Positions 21,990 through 36,092 of a stretch of 64,000 bases of DNA are shown piece by piece. The position numbers and the translations under genes were made by a program. Where the stretch lies: positions 52,432 through 116,431 of the forward strand of contig CAJNOQ010000011.1 in NCBI GenBank assembly GCA_905250885.1, in the 5' to 3' direction. Under the pieces are notes generated by a model, which saw only the letters and a list, made by a program, of their open reading frames with translations, did not search any database and was not told where the DNA came from. The stretch comes from Didymodactylos carnosus. Taxonomy: Eukaryota > Rotifera > Eurotatoria > Philodinida > Philodinidae. How positions within the stretch are numbered: position 1 is the first letter of the stretch; each line of letters starts with the position of its first letter.

Positions 21990-24900
21990 TTATTTCCATT
22001 TTAAACTACGTGTAAATTCAGCCAAAGCAGGTGATACTTCATTTGGCGATGCAGACTGGGCAACAGCATCACGTACACATTTATTCGTATATGGATTTAA
22101 AGCTGATACACGTATGAATGTACTTGTTTTCATAATTTTTTTGGCTGTATTAGGTGTTGGTGTTACTAGTTCGAATGTTGGTGACGATGGAGGTGTTGGA
22201 CAAATATCTGAAGTTTTTGTTGTTATTGGAGAAGTAAGAGTCTGTGTATCTTCTTTTGATGAAACATTTGTTGACAAAGATGAAGTTAAGGATTGAATTG
22301 TACGAAATGAAAGACCGATCAGACGTTGCATGACTTGATTTAATAATACATTTGTTTGTAAATATGAATTTTGAATTGGAGTTGATGGTGGTGTTTCAGG
22401 AGATGAATTATCATCATCTGGATCCATTACTAGAGAAGGAGATAGGTTGAGATTTAAAGTGGTTGGTTTTGAAATCGAATGACTAGATGACGATGACAAA
22501 ACATTATTATGAGATGATAATAAATTTTTTTGACTGTCTTTCATCAGATCTATTTTAGTTGATGCTGTCACATATGATGACACTGAGTCAGTAGTTGGGG
22601 AATGATCAATTTGTTCAAATGTATTAGCTGTTAAATCATGATCTTTAAGCAACTGTAATAAAGTTGTACGTTTTGTTCTAAAAATGAAAATATAGTTCAG
22701 ATATAGTTGATACCTCCTAGATTTATAAGTTACCCATCGGTTAAAAATGTCGACGTGTCTTCTTGACATTTTTCTTTTGAGGGACAATCAAGAGTTGTAT
22801 CTAAAACATAAAAATGAATTAATATATCTATTTTCAAATTGTATTAAAGACGTTAGTCTGCACTTCATTTCTCATACTCTATTTACCATTAACTGTTCTT
22901 TCGTCATTATCCATGTTTGTCTCATCTTCTTCTTTCAAGCCTTGCAAAATTTCAGCTCGCGTATAAACACCCGGTATCGATTGAAGACAAGATGAAAATG
23001 AGGGAGTCGCCAGTTCTTGCCAACGTTTCAACATTGCCGATCCTTGAAAAAGCAGTCAAATTTTGATGTAGTTTTCTCACATTACATACTATAGATACGC
23101 TTACATTCTTCTAGAGTTAAATTTTGCTTACCTTCCAAACGTTTCACAAGTCGTAATCGTGAACATAATGATGCTGGTAATCTCCGCGGTCCTGGCATCG
23201 ATGAGGTTGACGTTGTTAATCTTGAAAAGTAAAAAGAACAGTTATTTATAAAAATTCTGCTAGAAAAGAAAATGAAATGAATATTAGATACAAATTGCAC
23301 AAAACATACCTGTTCTGTTGATCTGAATCCAATTTTTCTTTGAATTCACGGTGACGACAAGACCAAACACTGTAGGCAGAAAAAAAACAAAGCTTGTCAC
23401 ACACACACGCACACACACGCAAAATTTTGCATGCAAAAACACATTATACAATTGAGCCACAAGTTTCAGTGCAATAAAGTACGTGTATTATTCTAACCTG
23501 CTTAAACTTTCAGTATCACTGTATGCTGAATCATTAATCGACGAATCATCTGTATCACTTCGCCATTTTAGACGTTTATAATTTTGTTCATCAAATTTTC
23601 TATAAATAAATATAAATAAATTGAAAAATCATCAGATTACAAGAATATATTGATCACTCACATTGAGGTTTCTGTAGCTGGTGTAGGATACAATTCATAT
23701 GGATCAATATCAACTTCTTCAAATTCATATTTTAACGAATTTTCCATACCTCAATAAGAGATCAAACAGTTGTTGTACTAATAGATACGAATCATGACCA
23801 AGAAACAATACCCATAAAATTAGCATAATCTGTCGGTGATAAAAATAATGTGTGTTGAGTATGATGATGACAATTTTCATTGACTATTGTGGATGATGAA
23901 GGCAATTGTGCTGTTAAAACTTGTTGTTGTAGTATGAGTACTTCGGATTGTGATTTATGTAACTTTTCTACACAATCTTCATAATTTTTCTCAAGTTCCT
24001 GAATCTATATATATTCACAAAATAAATATTTATTAAAGAGTCAAAGTATTTGTTTTACATACTCTTAATTCATATTCTTGTTTGCTTTTTCCACTTAGAG
24101 ATAGTAATACTTTCAATTCTTCATTTTCTTTTTTCAATTGAAGCAAACGACGACGTACTTCACGCATCTAAAATTAAAAACAGTTTCTGATATTTTAACA
24201 TGCACATCATATAATTGTTTGACTTGTTAACTATACTAGAGAATATCACCCACAAACCTCGTATGTTATTCTTTTTATTTCTTCCTGTTGTCGATTACTT
24301 TCATCATTTTTCTTAATGAATTCTTGTTGATAATGATCAACTTGTGCATTAGCATTTGCTAAATAGTGAAAATTAAATATTAATTTTCTAAATAGACGAA
24401 TTGATGTGCTTACCAAGTGCATTTACACAATTATTGACAAGATTTCGTTCTTTTTGATCAAATGTATCTGTATCTGATCTCAATTGTAATGTTTCCGATC
24501 GTAATTCACGATTTTCATATTCTAAATTACGTATTTTTTGTTCAAAATGATGATTGTCAAAATGTCTGAAAGAAAGAAAAAAAGATAAATTAGACATCTC
24601 GTGAATTGCACGTAAGATATAAAAGAAAATAGTCATGCACTAAATATATTATCTATAGTTTAATACACAGTGAAATATTGTTGTCAGAGTTTGAAATAAT
24701 AAATTGACTGTTCTTCACTTTACTTTTTTATAATAATAAAATGATTACCTTTCCTCTGGAGGTATCATATCCAATTCCATGTCACCATAAAAACGTATTA
24801 AACGATCTTTGAGTAATAAATCATGTTTCAATTGTTGAACCATTTCCGTTGTTTGATCAATATCTTGTTCTAATAAACTGACTTGTTGTTTCAATTGATC

Positions 24901-25707
24901 ATTACTTTCTAATAATATTTTACCAAATCCAGCAGCTATATTTAAATCTCGTTCACGTTCTTCCAACAATCTTGTAACGGCTTCTATAAGTTTTTATAAT
25001 AATAGATAATAGTTTTCAATGAATTTAAGATTATTTACCTATATCATAATAAGTTTTTGTCATCTGGCTAATTCTTTGACCGGAAGAAACTAAAAAAAAT
25101 GTAATTCAATAATTTAATATTTTGAAAATATTCACAAATAAAGTGAGATAATTTTTATCTCGAATAAAAAAGTTACTATTAAATAAAATTGGTGTCGTGC
25201 AATACATGACATCAAAATCTTGTCTAGATATATTAATAAAATTTTATTTTATTTTAAGTTTTGCTCTAAGATCATATAAGATATTGCTGTAAAAACCGCT
25301 CACTCATTGTCTTACTCTACAAATCATTCAATTGTAAAATAAATTCTATCAATTTATTATTAAGCTCGACTAAAAATAACTTTTCATCTGATTAAGAAAA
25401 CGTTTAAAAACGTATTTAAAACGAAAGCAAAATATTTTTCGACTATAATCATTTTTTGTCTGCAAGGTCACTCAAGTTTCATGAATGATGATAAAAAAAA
25501 CTATTCCTATTCTATTTCAAACGTATCGATATATTCAGTCTAATTACAGTGGATGTAATTATAAACTACAATTTAAGTAAACAACATTTATGACACAAAA
25601 AAATAAAAACGATTGTGAACAATTGATAATAGTTTATAAGTTTGTATTTTGTATTGCTTTCTTCAGCAATCACTCACTACTCGATTGAACACTTATTACA
25701 ATGAACC

Positions 25708-25747
<40 letters not shown>

Positions 25748-25981
25748 ACAATATAAAATTTGAATCATATTTTACCAGTAATGATCATAATGAATAATGA
25801 TCCAGAAGAGTAAAATAGAATTATATAGAATAATATTGAGCTGAAATAGTGTAAGAAAGAAAAATGTCTTAGTTTTCTTTTGTTTAATGAGTATTGAGTT
25901 TAAAAATGATGCCGCTGTTTGTATTCATATTGTATACGACCATTATGTCAGTGAATATGTACAGACAAATATATATATAGC

Positions 25982-26015
<34 letters not shown>

Positions 26016-29000
26016 TTTTATCCAAGATGGTTCTTATTAACTGTCGATTTGTACATGTATAATGAATGTTCAACCAAGAATATGAATATACGTTAATGAT
26101 TAAAATATGACACAAATTGTAATCGTTTAGATAAACAAAATTAATATCGATCTTTTTTCAATTTTATAAACTTATTAATTGTAAACAAAGATTTCAATGA
26201 TACACATAAAGAAAACTCTATACCCTCTACAGAAAGCTTAACTAGCTGATTTCTGTTGTCAACGGATATCTTTTTTTTTTTCTTTTCTTTTCTTTTTATT
26301 GTTTCATACAACTAGTTTAGAGTTTTCTGATGCGATAATATATTTCCCTTATGCCCATACCATAGTGTATTTTCTTTTTTACTCTATGTCTCGTTCTCTC
26401 TCATAATATTATCATTATAGTCAATATCTTGGTCGTATGGTGCTGTCTATCAGTCAATAATCTTTACAAGTTTTTATTTTTCAAAACTAATCGTATAGGG
26501 TCAAATCAAAAATAGAAACATTAAACAGTTGACAGAACCACATGTCTAGTTAAATAATCTGAGTGTATAAATCACTATTTGTCGATCATGCAAGAGATAG
26601 AAATATACTAATATTACTACTTAATAGAATGATGTAATAAATAATAAGCAAAAACTTTCATTTTTATAAACACAACGGGTGGTTAGAAAAATAGATAATT
26701 ATAATCAATAACCTAAATAATTATGATCAAACAAATGCGTACATGTGTTCAATAAGCAACATGAAGCTTCTAACATCTATATATATGTATGTATACCGCA
26801 AGAAAATCATATACTTACGAAAATAATCGAGTGTTAATTGTATTTCTTGGTTTGAAAATCCTTCTATGTCTGAACTATTAATAATTGGTGTTTGTATAAA
26901 ATCTTGATTTGAACACGAAAATTCTGTATCAGCACGTAAGGTATAACGTGGTAATGTTTCGTTTATTAAACTAATCACTTGTACTTCGGGTAAATTTGAT
27001 TCTGTATGAATGTCTAAATTAAAAAAAAATAAAATAAAAAAATAAAATCAGTTAAAAATGTGTTTTCATTTTTAAAGACCACATATACACATATACATGA
27101 GACAACGATGTAAATAACTGAACAGTTAAAAAATACAGAGGAAAGATATAAATGAGAAATTCAGAATATATTTTAAAAAAAAAAAGAAAAAGAAAAAAAG
27201 AAAAGGCGACGAAGAATGAATGAACGAAACAAATCAATCAGTTAGTCACACATGTTCACCATTCTAGTAGCACAAATCTTCTTTTCCTATTGTTCAATAT
27301 AGTTCGTCAAAAACAAATTCATTTATACTAATAAATAGAAAAAATCATCTATACATCAGTAAAGATGAAAGGTCAATGATTAATAATAGATTCATTAATC
27401 GATAGACGAATAGTCATCTAATAAGGTCATGAACATATATCTATATGTTATCTTTCATATTTTTTAATAAAAACAATATGATTTCAATAAACAATTCGAA
27501 TAGAGATCACAGATCTGAGGTAATTTTAAACATCAATCTTATATAATCTTCTACTATTTTTTTTTCTTCTTCTTCATTCAATATCACCTTTTTTTTACAG
27601 ACATTGTCCACAAAGAAATGCAAAATAGTCTCTCATAATTGATTTTGTCGTACTTAACGGATAAAGAATTTCTTTAAAATAAAAAAAATAAGTATCACTA
27701 CCACTATCACAAGAACCATTATTAGAACTTTTCATCCACAAAAGAAGTATTTCATGATAATGTAACAACTTTTTTCTCTTTTATTCTTTAAAACATCTGT
27801 AATCAAAAATTGAAAAAAAGATATATTTAAGGTTTCAAAAGTGAAACAAAAGTGCTTGACCATACTCTTTATATAGCAAAAGTCAAGTATAGAACTGAAA
27901 CTGAACTTTTTTTGTCAAAAAAAAAGAAAAAAATAATTAAAATCAAACTTTATTTATATTTCAAATAACAATACTTCATTTTTATACTTTTCAGATTTTC
28001 AATAAGATTTCTTTTGTTCAAAATTTTACAAGACAACCGTTCCTATCAAAGATCTTGAATGTCAAAAATATTGTAAACTCTTTTTTGACATTTAGTATTG
28101 AATGAGAGAAAAATTTTCTCTTTAAAATGAGACGTTCACAAACTCTCTATAATTTTTCCTTGAGACATAATATACTTTTCAGCTCAACTCGAGCTGTTTT
28201 ATTAAAACTTCAAGGTAAATAAGGTAGCAAGATAGATATTGGTATTAAAAAAAAGTCCATTGTCACTGGACAGAAAGATGATGGACAACTTCTTCTATTC
28301 AATACAAAAGAACAAAATGAAATGAAAAAAAAAATGTCAGTATCTAAGTCAGAAACGGTTCTCTGATAAATGCGACTAATCCGGTGTCGTATTTCACGCA
28401 ATATCATTGTATTCTAGTTTGAGAAATATCTGAAGGTTTTTTTTCAAATTTTAATGTATCAATTCAAGAAATTAAATAAAAGAACTTCAATTTTCGAATT
28501 TGTCAGTGACAAAAGTTTTCGAACGATGTTTAAACTGCTTTATTTGCAAAATTAAATATTAAACTGTTTGACCATTGAAAATTAAATATTTTTACTAGCA
28601 TATCAGTAGTTGATCACGGAGATAAGTATTATTTTACGATGTATCGAGGTGCCACTCAGCTGCTCATATCATCACTCCTTAAATCTTGAGATACGATGAT
28701 TTGAGGGGAAAATCGAAAAAACAATAAGTGTTTTAAACTTTTGTCACCTATTTTATACCTCGAGAGCAATGTCAAACAAAATCGAAGTGGAATCAATTCA
28801 AAAGTTATTATCAAAAAAAAGAAAAAAGAAAAAGCATGTAAAATGAGAGAGAAAAAAAAAATGTTAATAAAAGATACTTATATAGTTGAATGTCAGAAAA
28901 ATAGTGCCAAATATTCTCATATCACACCTTCTACTAGTTTCCTATCACCTCATTTGATATTAGTTAAAAAAGAAAAATATTGATGTCAATCTAATTTGAT

Positions 29001-29885
29001 ATATGAACAAGTTTTGTATTGATAGGTAGAGAATCGGTTTATCTACTATATGCTCTATGCACGAGGATAATAGTTTTTTCGTTTCTTCACATATTGAATT
29101 AATTTTGTTGATAATATCGATATTGACATCAACTATAGAAAGAGAGAAATTTTGAGTTTGATACATTACGTAAGGACGATTAAAACAAACAACTTACTAG
29201 GACGGATACATTCAATTTCAAGAACATATTTTTTTTAGAAATAATTTTTAATAGACGTCTTACAAAAATTATTATTCAGAGTATTGCACAGTGACTATAT
29301 GACCTTCAGTAGTAACTTCTCAATTCATGGATTTGTCCACTAAGTTACATCAAATAACAGTCAAAAATTTATGATTAAACTGATACTGTCATTTGCTCAA
29401 TGAACAAATCTAAGACTCGGTTAATTATTGCTGAGAAAGTCGTGCAAGTCTCCTATTACAGATAGAAAATTCGAAAAATATTAGAACACTATATTACTAC
29501 TATTGAAACTACTCATCCAAACAGGCTTTTTCTCGCATGAATAACATAATGAAACTATAAATTCATCATGCATTACTCAAAAAAATAAATGAGTATTAGA
29601 TAGAATTGTAGAAAATTTGAAACAAATCACCTAAAAAATAAATCACTAAAACCAAAATGTGCAATGATTCTTATGGTTAAAAAAAAAAGGCGTGATGATT
29701 CCTTCTAAATGTCATATTCAAGATTCAACTTTTAATCTCCCATATTAAGAATAAAAGTGTTTTAAAAAGTCTGCATTTAGATTTTATTTCTTACCGGTTA
29801 TTGTTTCACAATCGATTTTCGACGAAATCTGACATAGCGAGACATCAGTCAACGCCGTCTCGACGTCAGACTTTTCATTTGACAT
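21990..29885 (-). CDS. trak: TRAK/Milton kinesin adaptor for mitochondrial transport
   Basis: Fifteen exons (high to low coordinate): 29885-29795, 27013-26819, 25089-25039, 24983-24749, 24565-24414, 24358-24258, 24167-24063, 24004-23812, 23749-23662, 23599-23498, 23369-23310, 23220-23132, 23042-22887, 22800-22734, 22677-21990. They sum to 2373 nt, 790 residues, with every phase consistent. Diagnostic blocks: NLPEVQVISLINETLPRY, TLRADTEF, then the HAP1-type coiled coil TYYDIEAVTRLLEERERDLN; late in the protein RLRLVKRLEGSAMLKRWQEL and IPGVYTRAEIL, the Milton C-terminal motif. TRAK links mitochondrial Miro to kinesin and dynein. The first exon was found by motif and phase: it ends in a single G completing the Asp codon before IHTESN. 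The first two introns are 2781 and 1729 nt; the rest are short. Confidence 0.9.
23397..23421. repeat. CA-rich microsatellite in a TRAK intron
   Basis: An interrupted CA/CG dinucleotide tract in the intron between exons at 23498 and 23369. It is outside coding sequence. Confidence 0.7.
25711..25742. repeat. (AC)16 microsatellite
   Basis: An uninterrupted AC dinucleotide run of about 32 bp inside the 1.7-kb second TRAK intron. Confidence 0.95.
25982..26014. repeat. (GA)n microsatellite
   Basis: A GA run of about 33 bp with one interruption, also inside the second TRAK intron. Confidence 0.9.
27014..29794 (-). other. Long first intron of TRAK
   Basis: This 2781-nt intron is roughly fifty times longer than the usual introns here. 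It is AT-rich, with no open frame worth naming and no clear transposon ends. A regulatory role is possible, but nothing specific is visible. Confidence 0.6.
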
Positions 29886-32800
29886 ATAAATAAGTGCACG
29901 ACTCTTGGTGTGATTAATAATACATTAGTTTTAGAAAAAACGGCTTTTAAGCCGCATCTAAAAAAGAACAAACAAAATAAAATGAAGAAATTTTTAATAT
30001 GAAATTCTTCAGTCTGTAGAACTACGCTGATAAGCGTACAAAATGAATCAGTCTATTCAAAGAACGCAAATCAAGTGGATCAATATTATAGATGGGTGTG
30101 TACCAGAAATTGAGACTATATCAAGGATTTTAAATCACAAATAATATACAGTTGTTTATCCACTTTTATAGGTTATAATATTGTGATGATTGAATTGTAT
30201 CCATTGAGAATATGTGAAATGTCTGAAGTTTCACTAACAGAACAAATAATACAAAAGACAATTATGACAGGAGACAATATGATCAAATAATGCATAACTA
30301 TATCGCGTATCAAATTTTACTTACAAATGAGAGAAAACAAAAGAATTCTTTCGATTGGAAAAGAGATCTTGGTGGTAGTAGTAGTTATTTTTTAAATAGA
30401 CTGTTATCGTCCAAAGCTAGAAAGAAAATTTGGATTTTTAACACAATTAAGTGACACTTATGAGTTTAAACATAGAAGATCAAAACTTAGCTATCTTGTA
30501 GCATTCGTTTAATAGTAAAAATGTTTATTTCATGTACATAAATTTTGGATCGCATGTGATCTCAATACAGTGTTCTTTTTTACATCGTATAATTGATTTG
30601 AATGAAATTTTTAGAATGTAGGATATGGTATTTATAGCTTATGAAAAAAATCTCACTTAAAAATATTCTATCATTCTAGGGCTATAGGTGGCTTTAAATA
30701 TTCCAGTCTTTAGAAACCAAAAATCTCTAACCATAAACTTTCTCTATGACTATGCTCTACAAAATGGCAATTTCAGAAAAATCTGTATTTAGAATTTTTT
30801 AGTTGTCCAGAAATCGGATTAGACAAATCCGGGCAAGAATCCACTATGGGAACAAATAAATATCGAATTTTTTATCAGCATATTGCAGCTAATATAAGGA
30901 TCTCTATTTAACGTAAAAATCGTCAAATCACTTGACAATATTCTATCGGCGTAGTCAGAAAAAAAGTCTAGACTAGACTAAGCCGAGGACTTTCCTAAAA
31001 AAAGCAAATGAAAAATAATAAAAAATTTTCTTCCATCGAATAAAGGTTGGTAGAAAAGGTCATCTTGGTTCAGAATACAGGTGAAATTGGCATAGCTTGT
31101 AAAACTCGTATTTTTCGTTTGTCGCGTAAGGGATGTCCACTACCACAGTAGTATTATATAGAGAACTTTTACTTGAACGTAAAGATTTGCTAAGTAATTA
31201 TACAAATTGAAGATTATTTTGTTTAAAACCTTAAATTTTTTTTCTAGGCTAGGCTAAGTCCAGTCCACTAGAATAGTCCCTCACGAGCAACACTAACATC
31301 AAAACTGTTTATGAGAACATGCGTTGATCATTGATCTATTTTAGGAAGTATAAAAAGATGCTTATAACTTTCTAAGATAGAGTCATACACATCAGACCAC
31401 GCCTTATTTTTTAACAGAAAAGTCTACTCTGTTAATGTAGATATTAATTAGTTACAGAGTAAGTAACGTAGTTAGTTTCAATAACTGTTTTTTGGGGCTT
31501 TTAGAAAACGCTTTTAAAAATCTTAAAAAATACCTGAATATTATAAACTGACACAAATTCTTAAACAGGACACTTCAAGCTTCTCATTCAGTCTGAAAAT
31601 TCAAAATTTATTCTTCGATCTAAAGTGGAACCCATGCATTGAAAATCAAAATATTTAAATTCATGAAAAAGAACAGAGTCAGCGTTTACTAAATACAATC
31701 GAACAAATTTTACAATGAAACTCTTTTCAACAGCGTTATTGTGTCTACTTCAATTCCATATGTATATTATATGTGACAAACTGAGACCACAGATGTGTAT
31801 CGCTGTAGAAAAATGATTTCGCACGTCCTTCATAAAGTATGACGAACAATATTTTTTTCTTCTCCGTTTCTTGATAATGAGTATGTTCGTGTCAACTGAG
31901 ATAGATGAAGGTCCGAGTCTAAGTTTGGATGAAAATAAAATGAATCTGTTAAGCTTGCGCCAATCTTTTCAGATCATCCTACTAAAATGTACTTTACAAA
32001 AACTGAGTTACAAAATCAAATGTAGCAGGATTACTTCGACTTTTTAGCTGGTATCCGTTGTTCATAATCAATTTCTTAGTCAGAAGGGCTCAAACTTCAC
32101 TTATTCGCCTTTGTAGTTTATATTTTGCGTACAAAAAGTGTTCCGTATATTCAGCTTTACCAAAAACAACTCACTTGTTTAAACTGAAAGAAAAAGACCT
32201 ACATGTTGATCAATAAAAAATCCAAATCATAGTTAATGAAATTATTCAACTATTACGCTTGCACTGTAAATTTTCATCAGAAAACATGGTAACAATATAA
32301 TTTCTAAGTATAAATCGTATCTAGTAGATATGATTCATATTTATAAATGTATACTGCAGCCAATGTTACTACGACAGGACTACATCTTTCTATGTTCAAA
32401 ATCATACTGATATTAGTATTCAATAGCATATTGGCTGACCACATTATCATTCTGAATATTCTATTTTTCATCTATGAATATGCCCAATAACGCTCTCACA
32501 TCGTATAAACGAAAGAATGATTATATTATTTTGTATCACCTTAGGTTCTTCTTATTACACAAGCCAATTATTCAGTATTATTATAAATTACTTTCGCATG
32601 AACTCACTACCGTTCTCATAGAATAAAACACAATAAAATCAGCCAAGCCATGTCAATGAGATCGCGGTATTTTTAACAATTAATAGCGAAAAATCGCAAA
32701 TTAATTGCGCTTAATTGGCGATTCCGATGACTTTTTTTTTAAGAATAATCGATTAATTGTTGATTTTAAGCGATTAAATGGTTATTATTATTCACCGTTT

Positions 32801-34411
32801 TATTTTACAGTAAAGTATCTATATAAGAAACACGATTTCAACGAGAAATATACTTCTATGTTAGATCATCTTTTTCTTTTAGAGTAAAACGGAGTTGTCA
32901 GGAGTCTTCTGTATAGCCCCTTAGAGCTTTAAGCAGAGGAGCCGGTGAATAGCTGATATCTGGGCAATATCTAAAATCGACTCGTTCGAAATGCTCTGAC
33001 TTCAGTTGGTCCTAAGACCGTTGCTGGTTGATGTACATGTCATTATACTTAATAAACAATGAAAAAAATATGTATTCCCCAAGATGGGTTCGAACCTAGT
33101 ATCCAGAAAAAGTCGTCAATTAATCGCGATTAAGCGTATAATTTTTTACGGTTAATTGCCGATTTTTATGCGACTTTTAGTACATGGGAAAACAAATGAA
33201 AATGTGTAAAATTTCGCAGCTATTCAACATTTACATATTGACATGATTACTGTCAAACATAAAAGATTCATCATCAAATTTTAAAAACATTAAGAGAGCA
33301 GCATATATTTCTTTAAGTTCATACCTTTTAGCTGGTATTCTACTTACTGGTATTTCTTCGGGGTGAGGATGCGAATGGTAATAAGTAAGAAGACAGCTGC
33401 TAAAGAAGAACCACGGTCAGACTGAAAATACCCAAGATAAAGACTTAGTTTTTGGTCGGACTCAAAATTCAGTACTCCTTTGGTGAACGTTACTGTGCAG
33501 AAAAAAGATGATAAAAGAAAAAATAAGATGAAGAATCCACCTGTTTTAACAGACTATTCATAACTTAATGACGATACTTAACTTTCTATAATAATAATAA
33601 TAATAATAGGTAAGTAGTAATACTTAATCATTCACAAATTAGTCGCGCTTTAGTAGTATGAGCAAGAAATTGAGTATTATATTACAGAAATAAAACAGCA
33701 TTAATAATAGTAAAAAAAGCGAACAGATGAGCAATGATCAACCAAAAGTAATATAATTTATTTGTTTTTTTGCATGTTTGATTACACAGGCTAATGTCAC
33801 ATTTGTTTGTTTTCTGTCCACTTAAAATTGCGCATTTCTCCTCATTGAAAAATTTTCTTTAACGACTCTCTTCTGTTTATTAATTATAGTAGTAAAAGTC
33901 ATATATGAACATCTACGACCGGAAAAAACGAACTAGTGACAACAGATGTATATATAGCCTTTTTTTTCTTTATAACTAACCGCCGGAAAGAAGGCATTTG
34001 TCAAAAATATCAATTATTTCGGCGCTGTTGACGACGTTAGTTATACAAAAAAGTCCGCCATTGTTAGCAAGTTGTTTTTTCTTAGAAGTGGAAGCATTTC
34101 TAAACATGTACGTCTTGATAGAACAGAAGAAAGTTTATATTGAATTCCATTCTAGTCTGATATTTTATGAGAAAATTTCGCCGCAAGATTCAAGACAGTT
34201 CTTATTTCACAGCTTTTAGATGATTAGATTAGTGCTTAGTATCGGTCTAGTGGGTTTGAACAAGGGTCTTCATATGGGGTGAGTGCATTTCGCACTAGTT
34301 CATAACAACCTTGGAAGCAGAGTTTGATAGATTAAAGTTTCTTAACAACCATTTCTAAATAGTAGTATATATCAGTTTTATGTTCTTGTTGATTTTATAT
34401 CTAAAGAGCGG
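29886..34411. other. Gene-poor 4.5-kb interval
   Basis: No gene model could be built on either strand. It holds the upstream region of TRAK, the diverged inverted-repeat element at about 32685-33175, a short TAA/ATA run near 33588-33608, and the upstream region of the esterase gene. A pair of similar CTAG-rich segments at about 30970 and 31243 may be remnants of a repeat. Confidence 0.5.
32685..33175. repeat. Diverged inverted-repeat (MITE-like) element
   Basis: About 60 bases at each end (about 32685-32740 and 33110-33175) are imperfect inverted copies sharing AAAAATCG, CAATTAA and CGCTTAAT blocks. The interior is less AT-rich than the surroundings and has no frame. No target duplication could be fixed, so the class is unknown. 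An old foldback or MITE copy is the simplest reading. Confidence 0.4.
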
Positions 34412-36092
34412 ATGCCTAATCAATCGAATGAACGAGCAATTCAACTCATTTCGCAATACGCCAAACAACTACGTCCCAAAGTCAACAGTGATTTTGATTC
34501 CATATTATCGGCTATTGGCGATGCCAAAGTGGTAATGATCGGTGAAGCAAGTCATGGTGAGCACTTATACCTGTTTCTTTGACTCAAAATATGATTTTAT
34601 TTGTTCAATAATTTTTTTTTTTCAAAGGTACTTATGAATTTTATGAAAATCGGGCCGAATTAACGAAGCGTTTGATAAAAGAAAAAGGTTTCACCATTTT
34701 GGCATGTGAAGCGGATTGGCCATGTGCTTGGAAAGTAAATCAATGGGTGAAAGGAGTGTCGACTAATGAAAAAAATGCAGAAGAAGCTTTGGGTGAATTT
34801 CTTCGTTTTCCACGCTGGATGTGGCGAAATACAGGTAGCCTTTGAAAGGATTTGCCGCACAATACGAGAAAAAAATGTATTGTTTTGGTTTTAGTTGTTC
34901 AAGAATTTATTACTTGGTTAAAAGCTCATAATGAAACCGTCAAAGATAAAAAACAAAAAACAGGATTTTATGGTATCGATTTATATAGTTTACAGTCGAG
35001 TAGAGAAGAAGTAATCAAATATTTGGAAAAAGTAGATGGAGGTAATAACGAGTTCATTCGTTCATTTATTGTTTATCTACTATCCACATGTAATTTAGAA
35101 TTGGCTAAGAGAGCAAAAAAGTGTTATGGCTGTTTCGATCGTTATCCAACAGAGGAATCGTATGGCTATAATTCGGCCTTGGCTTTGTCTCATGGTTGTG
35201 AGAAAGAAGCTATTGCAGTTTTAAAAGCAATGTTGGCTAAGCACGCTAATTTGATGTCACAAAACAAGAGCCAAGATGATTACGATGAATCATTTTATGC
35301 TATGGAAAATGCAAAAATTGTCAGAGAGGCAGAAAAGTACTATCGACATATGTTTGAGGGTGGGGAAATAACGTGGAATATTCGTGATACGCATATGGTT
35401 GAATGTTTGCAAGATTTGTTGAAACATATTGGTGATGATGCAAAAGCTGTTATTTGGGCACATAATTCTCACATTGGCGATGGGTTCGAAACACAGTCTA
35501 AGCGTGCGAAAGAAGTTAATATTGGGCAATTGGTACGTCAGCGATTCGGTTTGGAGAATACATTCAATATTGGCTTCACTACGTTTACGGGAACAGTAAC
35601 AGCCGCAGATAACTGGGATATGGGTGAGCACTTATTATGCTCAATCATTCAAATAGTAATTACATACTTTCATTGTTTATTTTAGATCCTGATTTCAAAC
35701 GTGTTAAACCATCATTGAAGCATTCACATGAATATTTACTACATGAAGCATTGATTGCAGGTGAAACTAAGGAAACAAAATCTCACCTAGCTAGTGATGG
35801 TCAATATTACTTATTATTTCGATCAAATAGTAGACAATCAAACGATGCTAATAGTATTTCAAAAGAACTAAATGATTTATTCTATACAACACGATTAGAA
35901 CGAGCTATAGGCGTTATTTATAGACCAAACACAGAACGACCATCGCATTATTTTGATGCACATTTATCCACACAATTTGATTGTGTTATTCATATTGAAA
36001 CAACAAAAGCCTTAGAACCGTTGGAAATGCATCCACAATGGGTAAAAAGTAGAAATGATCAAGTACCAGACACATTTCCGATGAATGTCTAA
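34412..36092 (+). CDS. Erythromycin-esterase family hydrolase
   Basis: Exons 34412-34556, 34628-34834, 34895-35623 and 35686-36092 give 495 residues in consistent phase. It matches PF05139: GEASHG gives Glu45 and His48, and ACEADWP gives Glu76, the same 3- and 28-residue spacing as Glu43, His46 and Glu74 of EreB. GFYGIDLYS and IWAHNSHIGD (His307, His310) follow; these are conserved or proposed catalytic elements of the family. The family is chiefly bacterial and includes macrolide esterases, but most members have unknown substrates, so resistance should not be assumed. There is no signal peptide. Three short introns and host-like AT-rich codon use show it is settled in this genome; it may be an old horizontal gain. 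Confidence 0.88.

Noticed and set aside
22114-22296. Val/Gly-rich plus-strand frame inside TRAK
   Set aside because: It is the complement of the Thr/Ser/Pro-rich last TRAK exon.
33061-33130. tRNA suggested by GGTTCGAACC at about 33088
   Set aside because: No D arm, anticodon arm or acceptor stem can be folded around it on either strand.
34660-34860. Minus-strand frame inside the esterase gene
   Set aside because: It is opposite exon 2 of a gene with clear catalytic motifs and carries no evidence of its own.
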